Assembly (NCBI GenBank): GCA_020634315.1
Contig: JACKBV010000017.1
Coordinates: 1 to 64,000 of the forward strand
Direction of reading: 5' to 3'
Length of the DNA stretch: 64,000 nucleotides
DNA from: Ardenticatenaceae bacterium
GTDB lineage: Bacteria > Chloroflexota > Anaerolineae > Promineifilales > Promineifilaceae
Every line of letters starts with the position of its first letter. Position 1 is the stretch's first letter. The position numbers and the translations under genes are program-made. The notes beneath the pieces were generated by a model. The model had not been told where the DNA came from, did not search any database, and saw only the letters and a list, made by a program, of their open reading frames with translations. Shown piece after piece: positions 25,781-36,927 of this stretch.

Positions 25781-28700
25781 TTCTTTATTTACGTCCAGCG
25801 GCACAACGTTATCAGGGTAGGGGGAGCCAGCGGCGGTAACGGCCGTTAAACGCGGCCACGCATTCCCCAAATTCTCGTAAAAGCCAACCACTACCTGAAA
25901 ATCAGTCGGCGGCACGGTGAAAGAGACCGTATCCGCCACAATCTCGCCAACACTCCACTGGCTGGTGGGGTAGCTGTTGGCCTGTGGCATGGCGTCGTTT
26001 TGCGCCACCAACTGCCCGCTCGCGTCAAGAACATGCACAAAGCGCGTGTAATCGTTTGCGATGACGGTCAGCGCTTCCCAGTAGAGGGTCAGCGTAACGG
26101 CCGTTTCCGTTTGCTGCCAGCGATAGCCGTGCAGTTGCATTAATGGGGTGTCGTCGGCGCGGAAAACGGCCGTTTGCGGCGTCATCTCCTGCGGCAAGGC
26201 AAAATTGGGCTGCTGTGGCTGAAATGCGCCATCTGCCCAACTGCCCAATCGTCGATTTAGCACCACATCCCCGCCAATTTCATAGAGTTGCACCATTAAT
26301 GTTGCCCTGGCTGGCAGCCCATCTGGCAGGGGCAGCGCCAGCCAATCATCAATCCATTGCCCCGTCGGCCAACTGCTGCTGGGGCGGAAACCATAGCCCG
26401 GCTGTGTGTCAAATTGCGCCCACACCTGTCCCGCCTCATCCAGCAGGCGCAGCGAGACATTGTAGTTGTGCGTTAACGGCCGTTCCGTGTACCACGCCAA
26501 CTGCCACTGCCACGCGCCATCCACATAGCTCTGATCAACGAGGCGCACAGCCAACGGCTGCGGAATACCGGCGACAGCGCCCGTCGCCGCCGTCACGCGC
26601 AAGGGTCGCAAAAACAGCTCGCCGCGTGTTTGCCCCGATGGCATCAGCGGTTCGCTGTTTGCCAGCGTCAGGCGCGGCACAATTCAGCCCGGATGGCGCA
26701 TTGATGGGAATGGTCAGCGAGAAGGTGGTGTGCGCGGTTAACGGCCGTGTCTCACTTGCCAAAACTGGCGCATCGGCAAAGCGATGCGTGGCTGGCGTTG
26801 TCAGCGCCAACGTCGCCATTTCTCCTTGCGCATCCGTTACCTCCAGCGTAATGGCTATTTCCTCGCCCGGTGCAACCACATCACGCGCCCACATATATTG
26901 CTCCAGACGTGCGCCATCGCTGAACAAAACCCCGTCCGCATCGTGGTGCAAATATCCCATCTGCGCAAAATCCCAGGTGAGATCGGCATTGGAGCGGTTG
27001 AACTGCGGCCAAAAATGCACGGCAAGAATGAAAAGCGCAAAAGCGAAGCAGTAGAGGGCGATGGTTGTCACCGTTGAGCGATCTGGTTTGCTGATTTTGG
27101 TCGGTTTGAGCAGCCAGATTGTGAGCAATAGTGCCGCCAGCGACAGCAGTTCTGACGACAGGCGCACAGGCGTGCGCGTCAGGCGCAGGGTCAACGTCTG
27201 CGCACCGACCGCCGCATCCAGGCTGATCAGGCCGCTGCCCGGAGACGGCCGTATCGCCACCGCTTCCCATCCACCTCTGCCCTCCAGCCCGGCCAATACA
27301 ACGTTGGCAGCACCAGCGTTGCCGCTTCGGTCACATCTAGCTGCCAGATTTGCCGGGTCGTTTGCCGTTCCACCAATGTCGTTGTGGCACGGCCGTTTAA
27401 CACTTGCACCCGATCCCGTTCATCACGTTCCAGCCAGGGCGAGGTGTAAGGACGTGGCTGCACCGTTTGTGGCAAATATTCCGCGCTAATCGTTGTGCCG
27501 ATATTGCCCGTAAACCATTCGTACTGCGCCAATTTTTCGGCCGTTACATCTTTATCCGTGAGGAGCAGATGATCTGTTTGCAGCCCGCCCAACCCGCTCA
27601 ACAGCAACAGGGCGATGATGCCCGGCACCAGCCAACGCTGGCGCGGCAAATTGCCAATGCCACCAGCAGCCAGCGCTGCGGCAAATGCCTGAATGGAGAG
27701 GAAGCGCCACGGGAATTGGGTGAAATCCAGCAGGGGCAGATATTCCCACAGCCAGCGCGACAACGGCGTGATCATCACCGTTGCCACCAGCAAACTGCCT
27801 ACGACAAACAACTTGTTCCCCGCCCCTTTGCGCTTTTGTGCCAGCAGCCCTACTAGACCGAGAACGGCCGTTCCCGCCTGCACCGCACCCATACGAAAAG
27901 CATTGCCCCCATCCGGGTTGTAGTCAAACAACAAACGCCACTGCACCAGGTCCCAGCCGCGAAAATGATTGCTGAAATGAAAATATCCTTCGGTTACTGG
28001 CCCTAACTGTGCCAATCCCTTTTCCGCCAGCGCCGGTACAAAAAACCACGCAGCCAGCGCCAACGCCAGCAGCAGCGCCAGTGCAGAAGCAAAAAGTGGA
28101 AAGAGAGGCGCACGCAAAGAGCGTGGAGATTGCGGATTGCCCTGTTCTGGGGCTGGCTCGCGCTTTTCGGCATATGGATGCCGGTATGCGGCATACGCCT
28201 TCAGCAGCAGGTAAAACAGCAAAAATGGGGAAAAGATGAGCGCAGAGATGTTGTGGCTGAGAATAAGCGCGGCATAAACCAGAGCCAGGGCCACAATTTG
28301 CCGTCGCGGCAGCGTGAACCCAGGAATTCGCCATTTGCTGTACGGCACACGAAATGCGGCATAGGGGATGCGGAACATGCCGTCTGCGGCCAGGATGACC
28401 CAGGGATACCAGGCCATCGCCCAAAATTCGGCGAGTGAGTCGCCGCGCACATACACGTTGACCATGTGGAAGGGGGCGATGGTATAGGCAACGGCCGTTA
28501 CCAGGGCCACCCATTCGTTTCGCCACCAGCGCCGTGCCAGCGCAAACATCCCCGCCGCCGCCACCACAAACGCCGTCACCTGCGACAGCTGAATGGCACG
28601 CACATAACTAAACCCAAACAACCGAAAAACGGCCGTGATGTAAATAGAAAGCGGCGCGTAATAATTGTAAAACGGGTATCCGTAGCCATAATTCGCATCT

Positions 28701-28927
28701 GGCATCCAGCGCACCGGGAAATGTCCATCGCGAACGGCCGTTTCCAACTGCTGCAACCGCTGCAACAAAAACGGGCTGTCGCCGCCGCCACGCGTGTTCA
28801 GCAATCCGGGTTCCGCCAGCAAAGGCAAAGCGGCGACCACTGCCAACAGCAGCGCCGCCGCCCAAAACCAATTCATGCGGAACACGCGAGAAGCCAAACG
28901 CGAAGCACGCCCGCTCAATCTTGTCAT
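25775..28927 (-). CDS. GT-C-like membrane glycosyltransferase with C-terminal beta-sandwich (two frameshifts)
   Basis: Three overlapping frames make one protein of about 1050 residues. The first (28927 to ~27262) holds ~12 membrane helices with FPVRWMPDANYGYGYPFYNYYAPLSIYI, a pattern of bacterial polytopic proteins related to GT-C/YfhO-type enzymes. It ends in YWPGWRAEVDGK; a missing base at ~27262 moves the continuation AVAIRPSPGSGLISLDAAV into the next frame, up to SGLN at ~26682, where an extra base moves PRLTLANSEPLMPSG into the third. The C-terminal part holds the beta-sandwich YTRFVHVLDASGQLVAQND...PTSQW. Acceptor and donor are unknown. It is the last gene of a minus-strand surface-glycan operon. 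Fragments as read: 27227-28927, 26535-27296, 25775-26680. Confidence 0.75.
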
Positions 28928-28995
28928 GATTTATTATGCATCAGCCGTCAGCGCCGCCAGGAATCCGGCAGCGCTGACAGCGAATAGATTCTCGT

Positions 28996-30313
28996 CTAGC
29001 CCGTTTGCCGCCGCAAAAAGGCGTATAACAGCCCACCGAGCAGTATCACCGCCAGACCAATCACCACCAGCCCGACAATGACGGTTGTATTCATGCCGCT
29101 GTCCGCTGCCGGAGCTGCGCTCTCTGTAGCAACAGGGGCCGTCGTCGGGATTTCTGCCGCGCTAGACACAGTGTCCGGGCTGGATGTGTCGCTGCTGGCG
29201 ACATCTGTCGGCTGTAAGCGGCTGCCAAATTCCAGCCCGACGGTTTTGCCTTCTTCAACGGCAATGGTGGCATTCCCGGCCGTTGTCATTTCCAGCCGTC
29301 CCGGTACAAGCTGTGTTACCTGATATGACCCAGGCTGCACGCCCTCGAAGCAAAACGGATCGGCCGTACCGGCGGAAATGGCCTGCCCAACCATTAATTC
29401 TGTGTTGGCGACGGTAAAAGTGACGCCGCCCATATACCCTTCATCGCTGTCATGCTGCCCATTGGCATTGCGATCATCAAAGGCATTGACGCAAACGCGC
29501 CCGCCCTGCGGTGGTTCCGGTGTTGGCGAGGGGGTGTTGGTCGGGGTGGGGAGCGGTGTCGCCGTGAATTCTGGCGTTGCTGTGGGCAGCGGCGTGTTTG
29601 TCACAACCGGAGCCGGTAATGGCGTGTTTGTCGGCAATGGCGTACTGGTTGGGGGTGGCCCCACTTCAACCAGCGATGCCGCGTCAAAGTACGTGTTGAG
29701 GAATTTGTAACATTGGTTGACGCCGGGCACAGCCCAGTTGGACGATGTAAAGACAGAAATAGTGTTGCCTGTGGCTGTGGCTTCGACGCTAAACTGCACC
29801 CATTGATCATGCGCGTTACCAGCCGCACCCCACACAACGTCACCATCACTCCATAAGCCGCTGCCATTGGGGTCGATCCCGGCACGAATAGCCATATTCA
29901 GGCCCGTATAGGAGGGATCGGCACTGTCCATTGAGCCATAGCCGCGTGCCCAAAATGAGAAACCGATATGTGCTGCCCGGTGTAACTGTCACATTTTGCC
30001 ACATACCGCCAGACCAGGTGTCCCAGTTGTTGCCCACATATTGTGAACTGCCGCCATCATAGACAAAATCAGTTGCCTGTCCCCAGCGCGGCTTTTTGTG
30101 ATACCCGTTTGTACAATCGCCAAACTGGTCGGCACTGCTTTCACGATGCCAGCGTGCCCAAGAGCTAGCCGCCCCTTTGTCATCATACGGCCCCTCAAAG
30201 CTGGGGTTTTGCAATAAATTGGTTCCTTGCGCAGCCACAGTCGGCGCACCATGACCGGGAACCAGTAATGTAACCAAGATGGTTAGCAAGAGTATTAACT
30301 GTATCTTCTTCAT
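28996..30313 (-). CDS. Secreted, membrane-anchored protein with SdrD-B-like domain (one frameshift)
   Basis: A surface protein of about 438 residues. It has a signal peptide (MKKIQLILLLTILVTLL...VAAQG), an N-terminal jelly-roll-like domain beginning NLLQNPSFEGPYDD, a long Thr/Pro linker (PTSTPLPTNTPLPAP), an SdrD-B/Cna-B-type domain (VCVNAFDDRNANGQHDSDEGYMGGVTF, with calcium-loop-like Asp/Asn spacing), a Ser/Thr-rich stalk and a C-terminal TM helix with RRQTG. One extra base at ~29959 shifts the frame after TYRF; removing it gives SFWARGYGSMDSADPSY. Fragments as read: 29846-30313 and 28996-29931. It probably stands on the cell surface with the LysM protein encoded 11 bp upstream, which has the same SdrD-B domain plus TM plan. 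Confidence 0.78.
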
Positions 30314-30324
30314 AAATCTTTCCT

Positions 30325-31206
30325 TCACTTCTTTAGTTGCCTATGAATTAACAAGAATATCACAGCCACAAAGATGGTCATAACGACAAGGCCGATAAGC
30401 AGGAAAACGGTGGCGTTTCGTGGGGTGGTCGGCGTCGAGGATGCTGGCGGTGTGGGTTGAGCGGTTGCTGCTTGTGTGGGAGCATTGACAGCCTGGGTGG
30501 TGGCGGTGGGGAGTGCTTCTCCCCCAGGACTCACCAGATAACTGCCAAATTCTAATAATGCCACGTCTCCTTGGCGCAGGCGGATAGCCCAATTGCCATC
30601 GTTGGTCAGCACTTCGTTGGGGCCGATGGAACGGGTGATGTGGTACTGCCCTTTGCTCAATCCTTCTACGCAATAGGGTTCGGAGAGGCCGTCGGTGATG
30701 TAATTGGCGACAACGGCCGTTTCGTTGAAAATGGTAAACGCCACCGCCGGACGCAGCGTTTCTGTCGCATCGTGTATGCCATCCCGGTTCTGATCGTGAT
30801 ACGCCAGCAGGCAAATAGCCGTGCGCGGCGATGGCTGCGTGGGGTGTGGCGTGGGTGGCGGCAGGGTTGCTGTGGGCAAAGGTTCGGCCGTTGCTGTCGC
30901 TGGTGGCGGCCCATAGCCGACGATCAGCCGCTGCCCTGGCTGGATGAACGCATTTTCGCTCAGCCCATTTAATTCGAGCAATTGATTCAAGGTTAAGCCA
31001 GCCTGCGCGGCGATGTTCCACAACGAATCGTTTGGCTGCACCTCGATGTAGATGACGCCTGCTTCATCGGGCGTTGCCGTTGGCAGGGGTTCTTGCGCCC
31101 AGGTCGGAAACGGCCGTTCCCACAACACCAACAATAACAAAAGCACGCAGCGCGCAGCGCGTAGCGTGCGCCGCTGCTGCAATCTGTGGCGTTTACACTG
31201 TCTCAT
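30325..31206 (-). CDS. LysM and SdrD-B-like surface protein with C-terminal anchor
   Basis: A 293-residue exported protein: signal peptide (to about residue 37), LysM domain (~50-95; IEVQPNDSLWNIAAQAGLTLNQLLELNGL ... GQRLIVG) that would bind peptidoglycan or similar glycans, a Thr/Pro linker, an SdrD-B-like domain (CLLAYHDQNRDGIHDATE...), a second linker and a C-terminal TM helix (VFLLIGLVVMTIFVAVIFLLI) with a basic tail. The start ATG at 31206 overlaps the upstream stop (ATGA) and has GGGAG 7 nt before it, showing translational coupling to the GT-C gene. Confidence 0.85.
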   Translation of the reverse strand: MRQCKRHRLQQRRTLRAARCVLLLLLVLWERPFPTWAQEPLPTATPDEAGVIYIEVQPNDSLWNIAAQAGLTLNQLLELNGLSENAFIQPGQRLIVGYGPPPATATAEPLPTATLPPPTPHPTQPSPRTAICLLAYHDQNRDGIHDATETLRPAVAFTIFNETAVVANYITDGLSEPYCVEGLSKGQYHITRSIGPNEVLTNDGNWAIRLRQGDVALLEFGSYLVSPGGEALPTATTQAVNAPTQAATAQPTPPASSTPTTPRNATVFLLIGLVVMTIFVAVIFLLIHRQLKK

Positions 31207-33180
31207 GGCAAATCTCCCGTTTGCACTTCCCACACATCGCCCAGCAATGTGCCCTCGTTGTCATAGACCGGCTGCCGGGTGAGCGTTGTGTCATATACGC
31301 CAAGCAAAACCTGGTATTGGGCCGGAGCTGTCGCTTGCGGCAAGGGAATGGTGCGCCGCTCGTGCAGCAGCAATCCTGGACGCCACCACGCGGCCGACCA
31401 GCTGCCGCTGCCCGGCGGCGCGTCATCTTGCGCAATCAGCCCATTTTCCCCGACAATGTGGACGAATGCTTTCCAATCAGGAGAAACGGCCGTTTCCCCT
31501 GACCATAGCAAATCCACCTGCAAGCTGCCGGGAACGGCCGTAACCTCAGCCCGATGCAAGTGCAGCCCATCGCCAAACGTTGCCAGGACCTCCGCTGCCG
31601 CCGCAGGCGGCGGCGTGATGGCATATTGCACATACAACGGATACGCCTCGGCTTCCAAATCGCCGCGTGCCAACGGCCCAACCTGCGGCCATACGGTGGC
31701 CGCTGTGGGCAGCGCCTCGGCTAAAAAGTCGCGCCCGGCATACGGCCACACAAAAACAGTGGCCGCGGCGGGGAGTTGGGCGAGGCCCATTTCCGGGGTG
31801 AACGTTTCTATATGTGGATACGTTGCCAAAAATGGCAATGACGGCCAGCCATCCCAATACCGCTGATCGACAAAATAAGTTCCCACATTGGCCGTATTGT
31901 GCTCCTGGCTCATCTGCTCGCCCAGCTCGCGTGCTGCCTGCTCAAATAAGTAGCCCGTGTCGGCGTCCTGGCTGTAAGCGGCATAATCGCGCATGGTAAC
32001 GGCCGTACTGCCCAGCAGCAGCAGCCCTGCCAATACTCCTGGCACAAAACGCCATTTGCCCGGCATGCGTCTGGCAACCCCGCGCCACACCCAATCCAAC
32101 CCCAACGCCGGAAAGATGACGACGGCCGGTAACACACCAACGGCTCGTAAAAAATGGGGCGTATCCTCTGCCAAAATGGTTGGGCCAAGCATGATGCCCA
32201 CCCACAACAGCAGCAGCGTTGCCGCCGGTCGCCGCCACTGCCAGAGGCACCAGACCACGCCGAGCACAAAAGGCAGCGCCATCAATCCATCAAATACGGG
32301 GCGGCCGGCCGGATTGTGCCGCAAGATGGTGTCGCCTTGCCACACAAACATGCCCAGCGCCGCCCCTGTCTGGCGCAGCAATGTGCCCCACAAATCACCG
32401 CCATTGACGATTGGGTTCAAAATGGAGACTTGCCCCGTGCGCCCTAGCAAGATGTCTGGTTGTTGTAGGATGATGAAGGCGAAGGGGAGCAGGGAAACGG
32501 CCGTTCCCAGGGCGAAATACGCATAATCCGTAAGCCGTAAATCGTCATTCGGTGAGGCGTAAGCTTCGCTTGCGCAACACGGCAGCTGCCAGGCGAAAAA
32601 CGCCATACCCGGCTAGCAGCAGCGGCGTGAAGCGTGCGGCCAGGTAAGTGTAAAAAGTCAGGCCATAAACGAGACCGGCCAGCAGCCACAACCCTTTATC
32701 ACGTCGCCGGTAAGCGAGCGTGCCCAGCCAAAAGGCCAATGCCAGCAGCGGCGGCAGCAAAATGGTGCGAAATCCAATGCGACTGAGGTGAACCGGCCAG
32801 AGGGTGATGGCCCACAGCAGCGCCGACAGCAGCCCTACACGCTGCCCGAACCAACTTGCCGCTAATTTGTATGTGACCAGGGTGGTGAGTGTGCCGCAAA
32901 CGGCCGCTGCCAGCCGCACGGCTAATGCTGTTTGTCCAAAGAGGGCGATGGAAACGGCCGTTAAATAAATATAGACAGGCTCTCGACCATTATTGGCGGC
33001 AAAAAAAAGCGGATGATACCCATCCAGCACCGCTAAAGCGTCCAGCCCGTTATACGCCTCATCTCGATATAGGCCCGGCGGCCACGTCCCCAACTGCCAA
33101 AAACGCAGCCCGGCCGCGACCAACAGCGCCAATAGTAAGAAAGCCCACCCCCATTGGAGTGAGCCGCGATGTTGTTTCAT
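31203..33180 (-). CDS. GT39/ArnT-like membrane glycosyltransferase with C-terminal beta-sandwich (frameshifted)
   Basis: About 655 residues in two overlapping frames. The first (33180 to ~32545) has the GT-C marks GLYRDEAYNGLDAL, the Asp-Glu pair in the first extracytoplasmic loop that is catalytic in PMT/ArnT enzymes, then NNGREPVYIYLTAVSIALFG and further helices. It stops at RKRSLRLTE; the second frame (from ~32606) continues with DYAYFALGTAVSLLPFAFIIL, more helices, and the shared beta-sandwich (KAFVHIVGENGLIAQDDAPP). The junction at ~32530-32600 contains GTAAGCCGTAA-like sequence similar to intergenic DNA at 41.0 kb, so a small insertion rather than a simple base error is possible. It is the first gene of the minus-strand surface operon. 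Confidence 0.78.
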
Positions 33181-33308
33181 AGGATGCGCCTGCTGCAAAG
33201 TTGTCAAAGCGGGGCAAGTATAGCAAAATACGATTGAGTACGCGAGTTGACAGTAACCATACACTTAACTGTTTTGCGTACACTTTCTTGGGTTGAGCAG
33301 CAACATTC

Positions 33309-34418
33309 ATGCGCATTTTAATGCTATCAAAGGCTTGCCTGGTTGGGGCTTACCAGCGAAAGCTGGAAGAAATCGCCAGGTGCGACAACGTAGAATTGAC
33401 CGTTATCGTCCCCCCATCTTGGGATGATTTGGCTGCGCCGCTGCGGCTGGAACGCAGCCATACAGAAGGTTACAAACTGCTGGTAGACCCGATTCGCTTT
33501 AACGGCAATTACCACCTTTATTACTTTCCGCGTCTGAAGCAGCGATTGGCGCAATTGCGCCCCGATGTTGTGCATATTGACGAAGAACCGTACAACCTGG
33601 CGACCTGGTTGGCGCTGCGTCAGGCCAAAGCGGTTGGCGCAAAAACCTTGTTTTTCACCTGGCAAAATCTAAAACGCGCTTACCCGTTTCCATTTAGTTA
33701 TCTGGAACGGCAAGTTTTAGCGGGCATTGATTATGCTTTGATGGGAAATCAGGAAGCGGTAGAGGTGTGGCAAGCCAAAGGGTATCAGGGGCCGCACCGT
33801 GTCATTCCCCAGTTTGGGGTAGACCCGACGCTTTACCAACGGGCGAAGAATCGTGACGGCGGGCGGGCGTTTACCATTGGCTCGGCTAATCGCCGGTTGG
33901 TGACGGAAAAGGGCATTGATTTGCTGCTGCAAGCCGCAGCACGCCTGCCGGGTATCTGGCAGGTACACATTGCCGGTGAAGGGCCAGCACGCGCTGACCT
34001 GGAACGCCTGGCACAAGAATTGGGCATTGGGGATCGGGTTATTTTTGATGGGGTTATTCCGTCGGCGCAAATGCCTGCTTATTTACAACAGTTGGATGTG
34101 TTGGCGTTGACTTCGCGCACGCGCCCCAACTGGAAAGAGCAGTTTGGGCGTGTTTTGGTGGAGGCGATGGCTTGTGAAACGGCCGTTATCGGTTCCACCA
34201 GCGGCGAAATTCCCCACGTCATTGGCGATGCCGGGCTGATCTTCCCCGAAGAAGACGTTGACAGCCTGCACCAACACCTGCTCACCCTGATGCAATCAGA
34301 AACACAACGGCGCGAATTGGGGCAAAAAGGACGGCAGCGCGTCCTGGCCCATTACACGCAAGCACAAATTGCTGCGCAAACAGTTGCCGTTTATCAAGAC
34401 ATCCTGAATCACAAGTAG
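33309..34418 (+). CDS. Glycosyltransferase family 4 (GT-B)
   Basis: A 369-residue cytoplasmic GT-B enzyme. The N-terminal Rossmann half holds LMLSKACLVGAYQRKLEEIAR and PDVVHIDEEPYNLAT; the C-terminal half has the nucleotide-sugar motifs IGSANRRLVTEKGIDLLLQA, IAGEGPARADLERL, and the EX7E-type segment EQFGRVLVEAMACETAVIGSTSGEIPHVIGDAG. It probably adds a sugar to a lipid-linked or cell-surface glycan. It is the first gene of a plus-strand operon, divergent from the GT39-like operon with 128 bp between. Confidence 0.92.
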   Translation: MRILMLSKACLVGAYQRKLEEIARCDNVELTVIVPPSWDDLAAPLRLERSHTEGYKLLVDPIRFNGNYHLYYFPRLKQRLAQLRPDVVHIDEEPYNLATWLALRQAKAVGAKTLFFTWQNLKRAYPFPFSYLERQVLAGIDYALMGNQEAVEVWQAKGYQGPHRVIPQFGVDPTLYQRAKNRDGGRAFTIGSANRRLVTEKGIDLLLQAAARLPGIWQVHIAGEGPARADLERLAQELGIGDRVIFDGVIPSAQMPAYLQQLDVLALTSRTRPNWKEQFGRVLVEAMACETAVIGSTSGEIPHVIGDAGLIFPEEDVDSLHQHLLTLMQSETQRRELGQKGRQRVLAHYTQAQIAAQTVAVYQDILNHK

Positions 34419-34424
34419 TAACGA

Positions 34425-35501
34425 ATGAGCGACGTTTTACCACAAACCAGTGATCACAACGAAGATACCTCAACCGCACCGCCAACGCGACCACCACGGC
34501 GGCCAATGCGCTTGGTGGGGCTGCTGCTTATCGGCGTTTCTTTATTATTGGGTCTTTATCTATTAGTGGGTTATATGGGTTGGCAAAGCGGGCAGGCGCA
34601 ATTAGCGGAACGGCAGGAATCTGAAATGGCTGCCCAAATTGCGCGGCAAGTATCGTTGGCCCAAGATAACATTGACCAGGGCAGCTACACGCTGGCGCTG
34701 CGCCGCCTGGAGTGGGTGCTGGAGCGGTCGCCTAACCATGCAGAGGCGGTGAATCTGCGCGAAACGGCGCAAACCCTGCTCAATATCACGCCGACACCGA
34801 TCACGCAGGCGACTGTGACGCCGACGCCCGAACCTCTGCCGTCGCCGACGCCCGGTTTAATATCGGACCCGTTGACCGAATTGCAGCGCCTGCGCCTGTT
34901 GGTGGCAAAAGAGCAGTGGGATGAAGCGGAAACGGCCGTTTTGACATTCCAGCGCCAATTCCCCGACTACGAGCGGCAAGAAACAAACCAACTGCTCTAT
35001 GACAGCTATGTCGGGCTGGGCTTAAACCTGATTGAAGGAGAACAGGCCGAGTTAGGCTTGTTTTACCTGAACCAGGCCGAGGAACTTGGCGATTTGCCGC
35101 AAGAGGTTCAAGATTATCGTCTTTGGGCGGAATGGTATTTACAAGGAATTGGCTTTTACGGCGTGAATTGGGAAATTGCTGTCGGCTATTTCCGCGATTT
35201 GTGCCTGGTGGCTCCTTTCTACCAATCCTCTTGTGAACTGCTGCGCGATTCGTTAATTTCCTATGCTGACTTATACGCCTTTGCCCAAGATTGGTGTCCG
35301 GCGGTCGATTTCTATGTTGAAGCGCAGCGGCAAGGTAACAGCACCGAACTGGCGCAAAAACTTGAAGCGGCGCGTACTGGCTGCCTGGAAGCAACGCCAA
35401 CGCCCGGTGTCATCACCGGCACTGTACCGATTACAGATGTGCAGCCGTTTGGCGGTACATCGTCTAATTTCCTGCCGACACCAGGAACCGAGAACCGTTA
35501 A
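34425..35501 (+). CDS. Single-pass membrane protein with TPR-like region
   Basis: A 358-residue protein. Residues 1-27 are a cytoplasmic Thr/Pro-rich tail, 28-50 a membrane helix (RLVGLLLIGVSLLLGLYLLVGYMGW), and the rest is outside. A helical hairpin near 70-115 (DNIDQGSYTLALRRLEWVLERSPNHAEAVNLRET) is TPR-like; a Thr/Pro linker (~120-145) leads to a second helical region with TPR-like pairs (LGLFYLNQAEELGDLPQEV, FAQDWCPAVDFYVEAQRQG). It ends in a Thr/Pro tail. No enzyme motif. It lies 6 bp after the GT4 gene and 27 bp before the LuxR-HTH/Kelch gene. Confidence 0.7.
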   Translation: MSDVLPQTSDHNEDTSTAPPTRPPRRPMRLVGLLLIGVSLLLGLYLLVGYMGWQSGQAQLAERQESEMAAQIARQVSLAQDNIDQGSYTLALRRLEWVLERSPNHAEAVNLRETAQTLLNITPTPITQATVTPTPEPLPSPTPGLISDPLTELQRLRLLVAKEQWDEAETAVLTFQRQFPDYERQETNQLLYDSYVGLGLNLIEGEQAELGLFYLNQAEELGDLPQEVQDYRLWAEWYLQGIGFYGVNWEIAVGYFRDLCLVAPFYQSSCELLRDSLISYADLYAFAQDWCPAVDFYVEAQRQGNSTELAQKLEAARTGCLEATPTPGVITGTVPITDVQPFGGTSSNFLPTPGTENR

Positions 35502-35528
35502 CCAACCCCATTTCTAACGATTTTGCCC

Positions 35529-36927
35529 ATGCCTGAATTTGGAGAACCACTTAGCAGCCGTGAAATAGATGTCCTGGATTGTATGGTGCAGGGCGCGACA
35601 AACAAGGAAATCGCTTCGCAGTTGTCGATTAGCGAGAATACGGTGAAGGTTCATTTGCGCCGTATTTACGCGAAGTTGGGCGTTTCCACGCGCACGGAAG
35701 CCGTCACGGCCGCTATTCAGCAAGGGGTGATTACGGTTCCGGGGATGGAAACGGTGACGGTCGAGACCCCGGCTGCCCCATCCCCAACAGCGCCTGTGGT
35801 GGAAGCGGAAACGGCCGTTTCCCCATCCCCACCCCCGGCAACAACCGCCCTGACACACCGACCACAGCGGGCAAGCCCAGAGCCACACGCTGGCGCACCG
35901 TCAGCATCGTCCTGGCTGTGACACTCATTGCCTTGCTGTTGGGATTCGTGGGCTGGCAGATGTTTGGCCCTGACGACACGGTAACAGTCACCCCACACCG
36001 GTACCATTTACCGAAATCCCCATTGGCGATTCACGCTGGCGGCTCAATCGCCCATTGGACAGCGCACGCATCGGCATGGCTAGCGCCACAATTGGGCTGG
36101 ACGTTTATATTATCGGCGGCGAAACGGCCGTTGGCGTCAGCAACACGGTCAGCATTTACGACACAACCTCGTTCACATGGCGCGATGGCACACCCAAACC
36201 AACGGCCGTTGCCGATACAACAGCGGCCGTTCTCTACGGCGAAATTTACATTCCCGGCGGTCGTCTGGCCGATGGTCAGCCCACCAATGTTGTCGAAGTT
36301 TACAGCCCGGCCAACAATGCCTGGCGGTTGGCAACCGCCTTGCCCCAACCCATTGCCGGGGCGCTTGTGCTTAGCCAGGATGGCTTTCTCTACGTGTTTG
36401 GCGGGTGGGACGGCGACACATACCTGGACACAGCTTACGAATTTAACCCGCGCCTTAACAGTTGGCGACCCCTGCCGCCCATGACGCATCCCCGCGCTTT
36501 TACCGCCGGCGGCGCTGTCGCCGGTCATCTGTATGTGGTTGGCGGCTACGACGGCCAGGACGAGTTAGCCATTTGTGCCGCCTTTGATACCCTGGCTGAA
36601 TCATGGCAAGATTGCCCAGACATGCTTGCGCCGCGTGCCGGAGCCGGTGGCGCTGTCTTGCTCAATCAGCTTTATGTGATTGGCGGCGGCTTGACTGCTG
36701 ACAACGAGATTCCCTTTAGTGAAGAGTACAACCCGAACAGCCAGACGTGGCAGGTGGTGAATACGCCGATGCTCACAGACAACGGCCATTGGTCGTACCT
36801 GAGCGTTACCAATGTCGAAACGCGTTTGTATGCTATTGGCGGGAATTTGGGCGACCAATTGTCGGCTGATACGTATGTGTTGGAGACTGTGTTCCAGGCT
36901 TTTATCCCCTCACTTGAAGTGCCATGA
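35529..36927 (+). CDS. Membrane-tethered LuxR-type HTH protein with Kelch beta-propeller (two frameshifts)
   Basis: One protein of about 465 residues in three frames. Residues ~8-70 are a LuxR/GerE DNA-binding helix-turn-helix (LSSREIDVLDCMVQGATNKEI, NTVKVHLRRIYAKLGVSTRTEA) at the very N-terminus with no receiver domain. Then come a Pro/Thr linker, a membrane helix (VSIVLAVTLIALLLGFVGWQMF) and an extracytoplasmic Kelch propeller of about six blades (VYIIGGE, IYIPGGR, LYVFGGWDG, LYVVGGYDG, LYVIGGG, LYAIGGN). Indels in C runs at ~35820-35845 and ~35993-35997 break the frame. The order HTH-TM-sensor is that of ToxR/CadC-like one-component regulators, here with a different HTH and sensor. It overlaps the next gene by 4 bp (ATGA). 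A glycan or protein ligand of the propeller is a guess. Confidence 0.78.
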
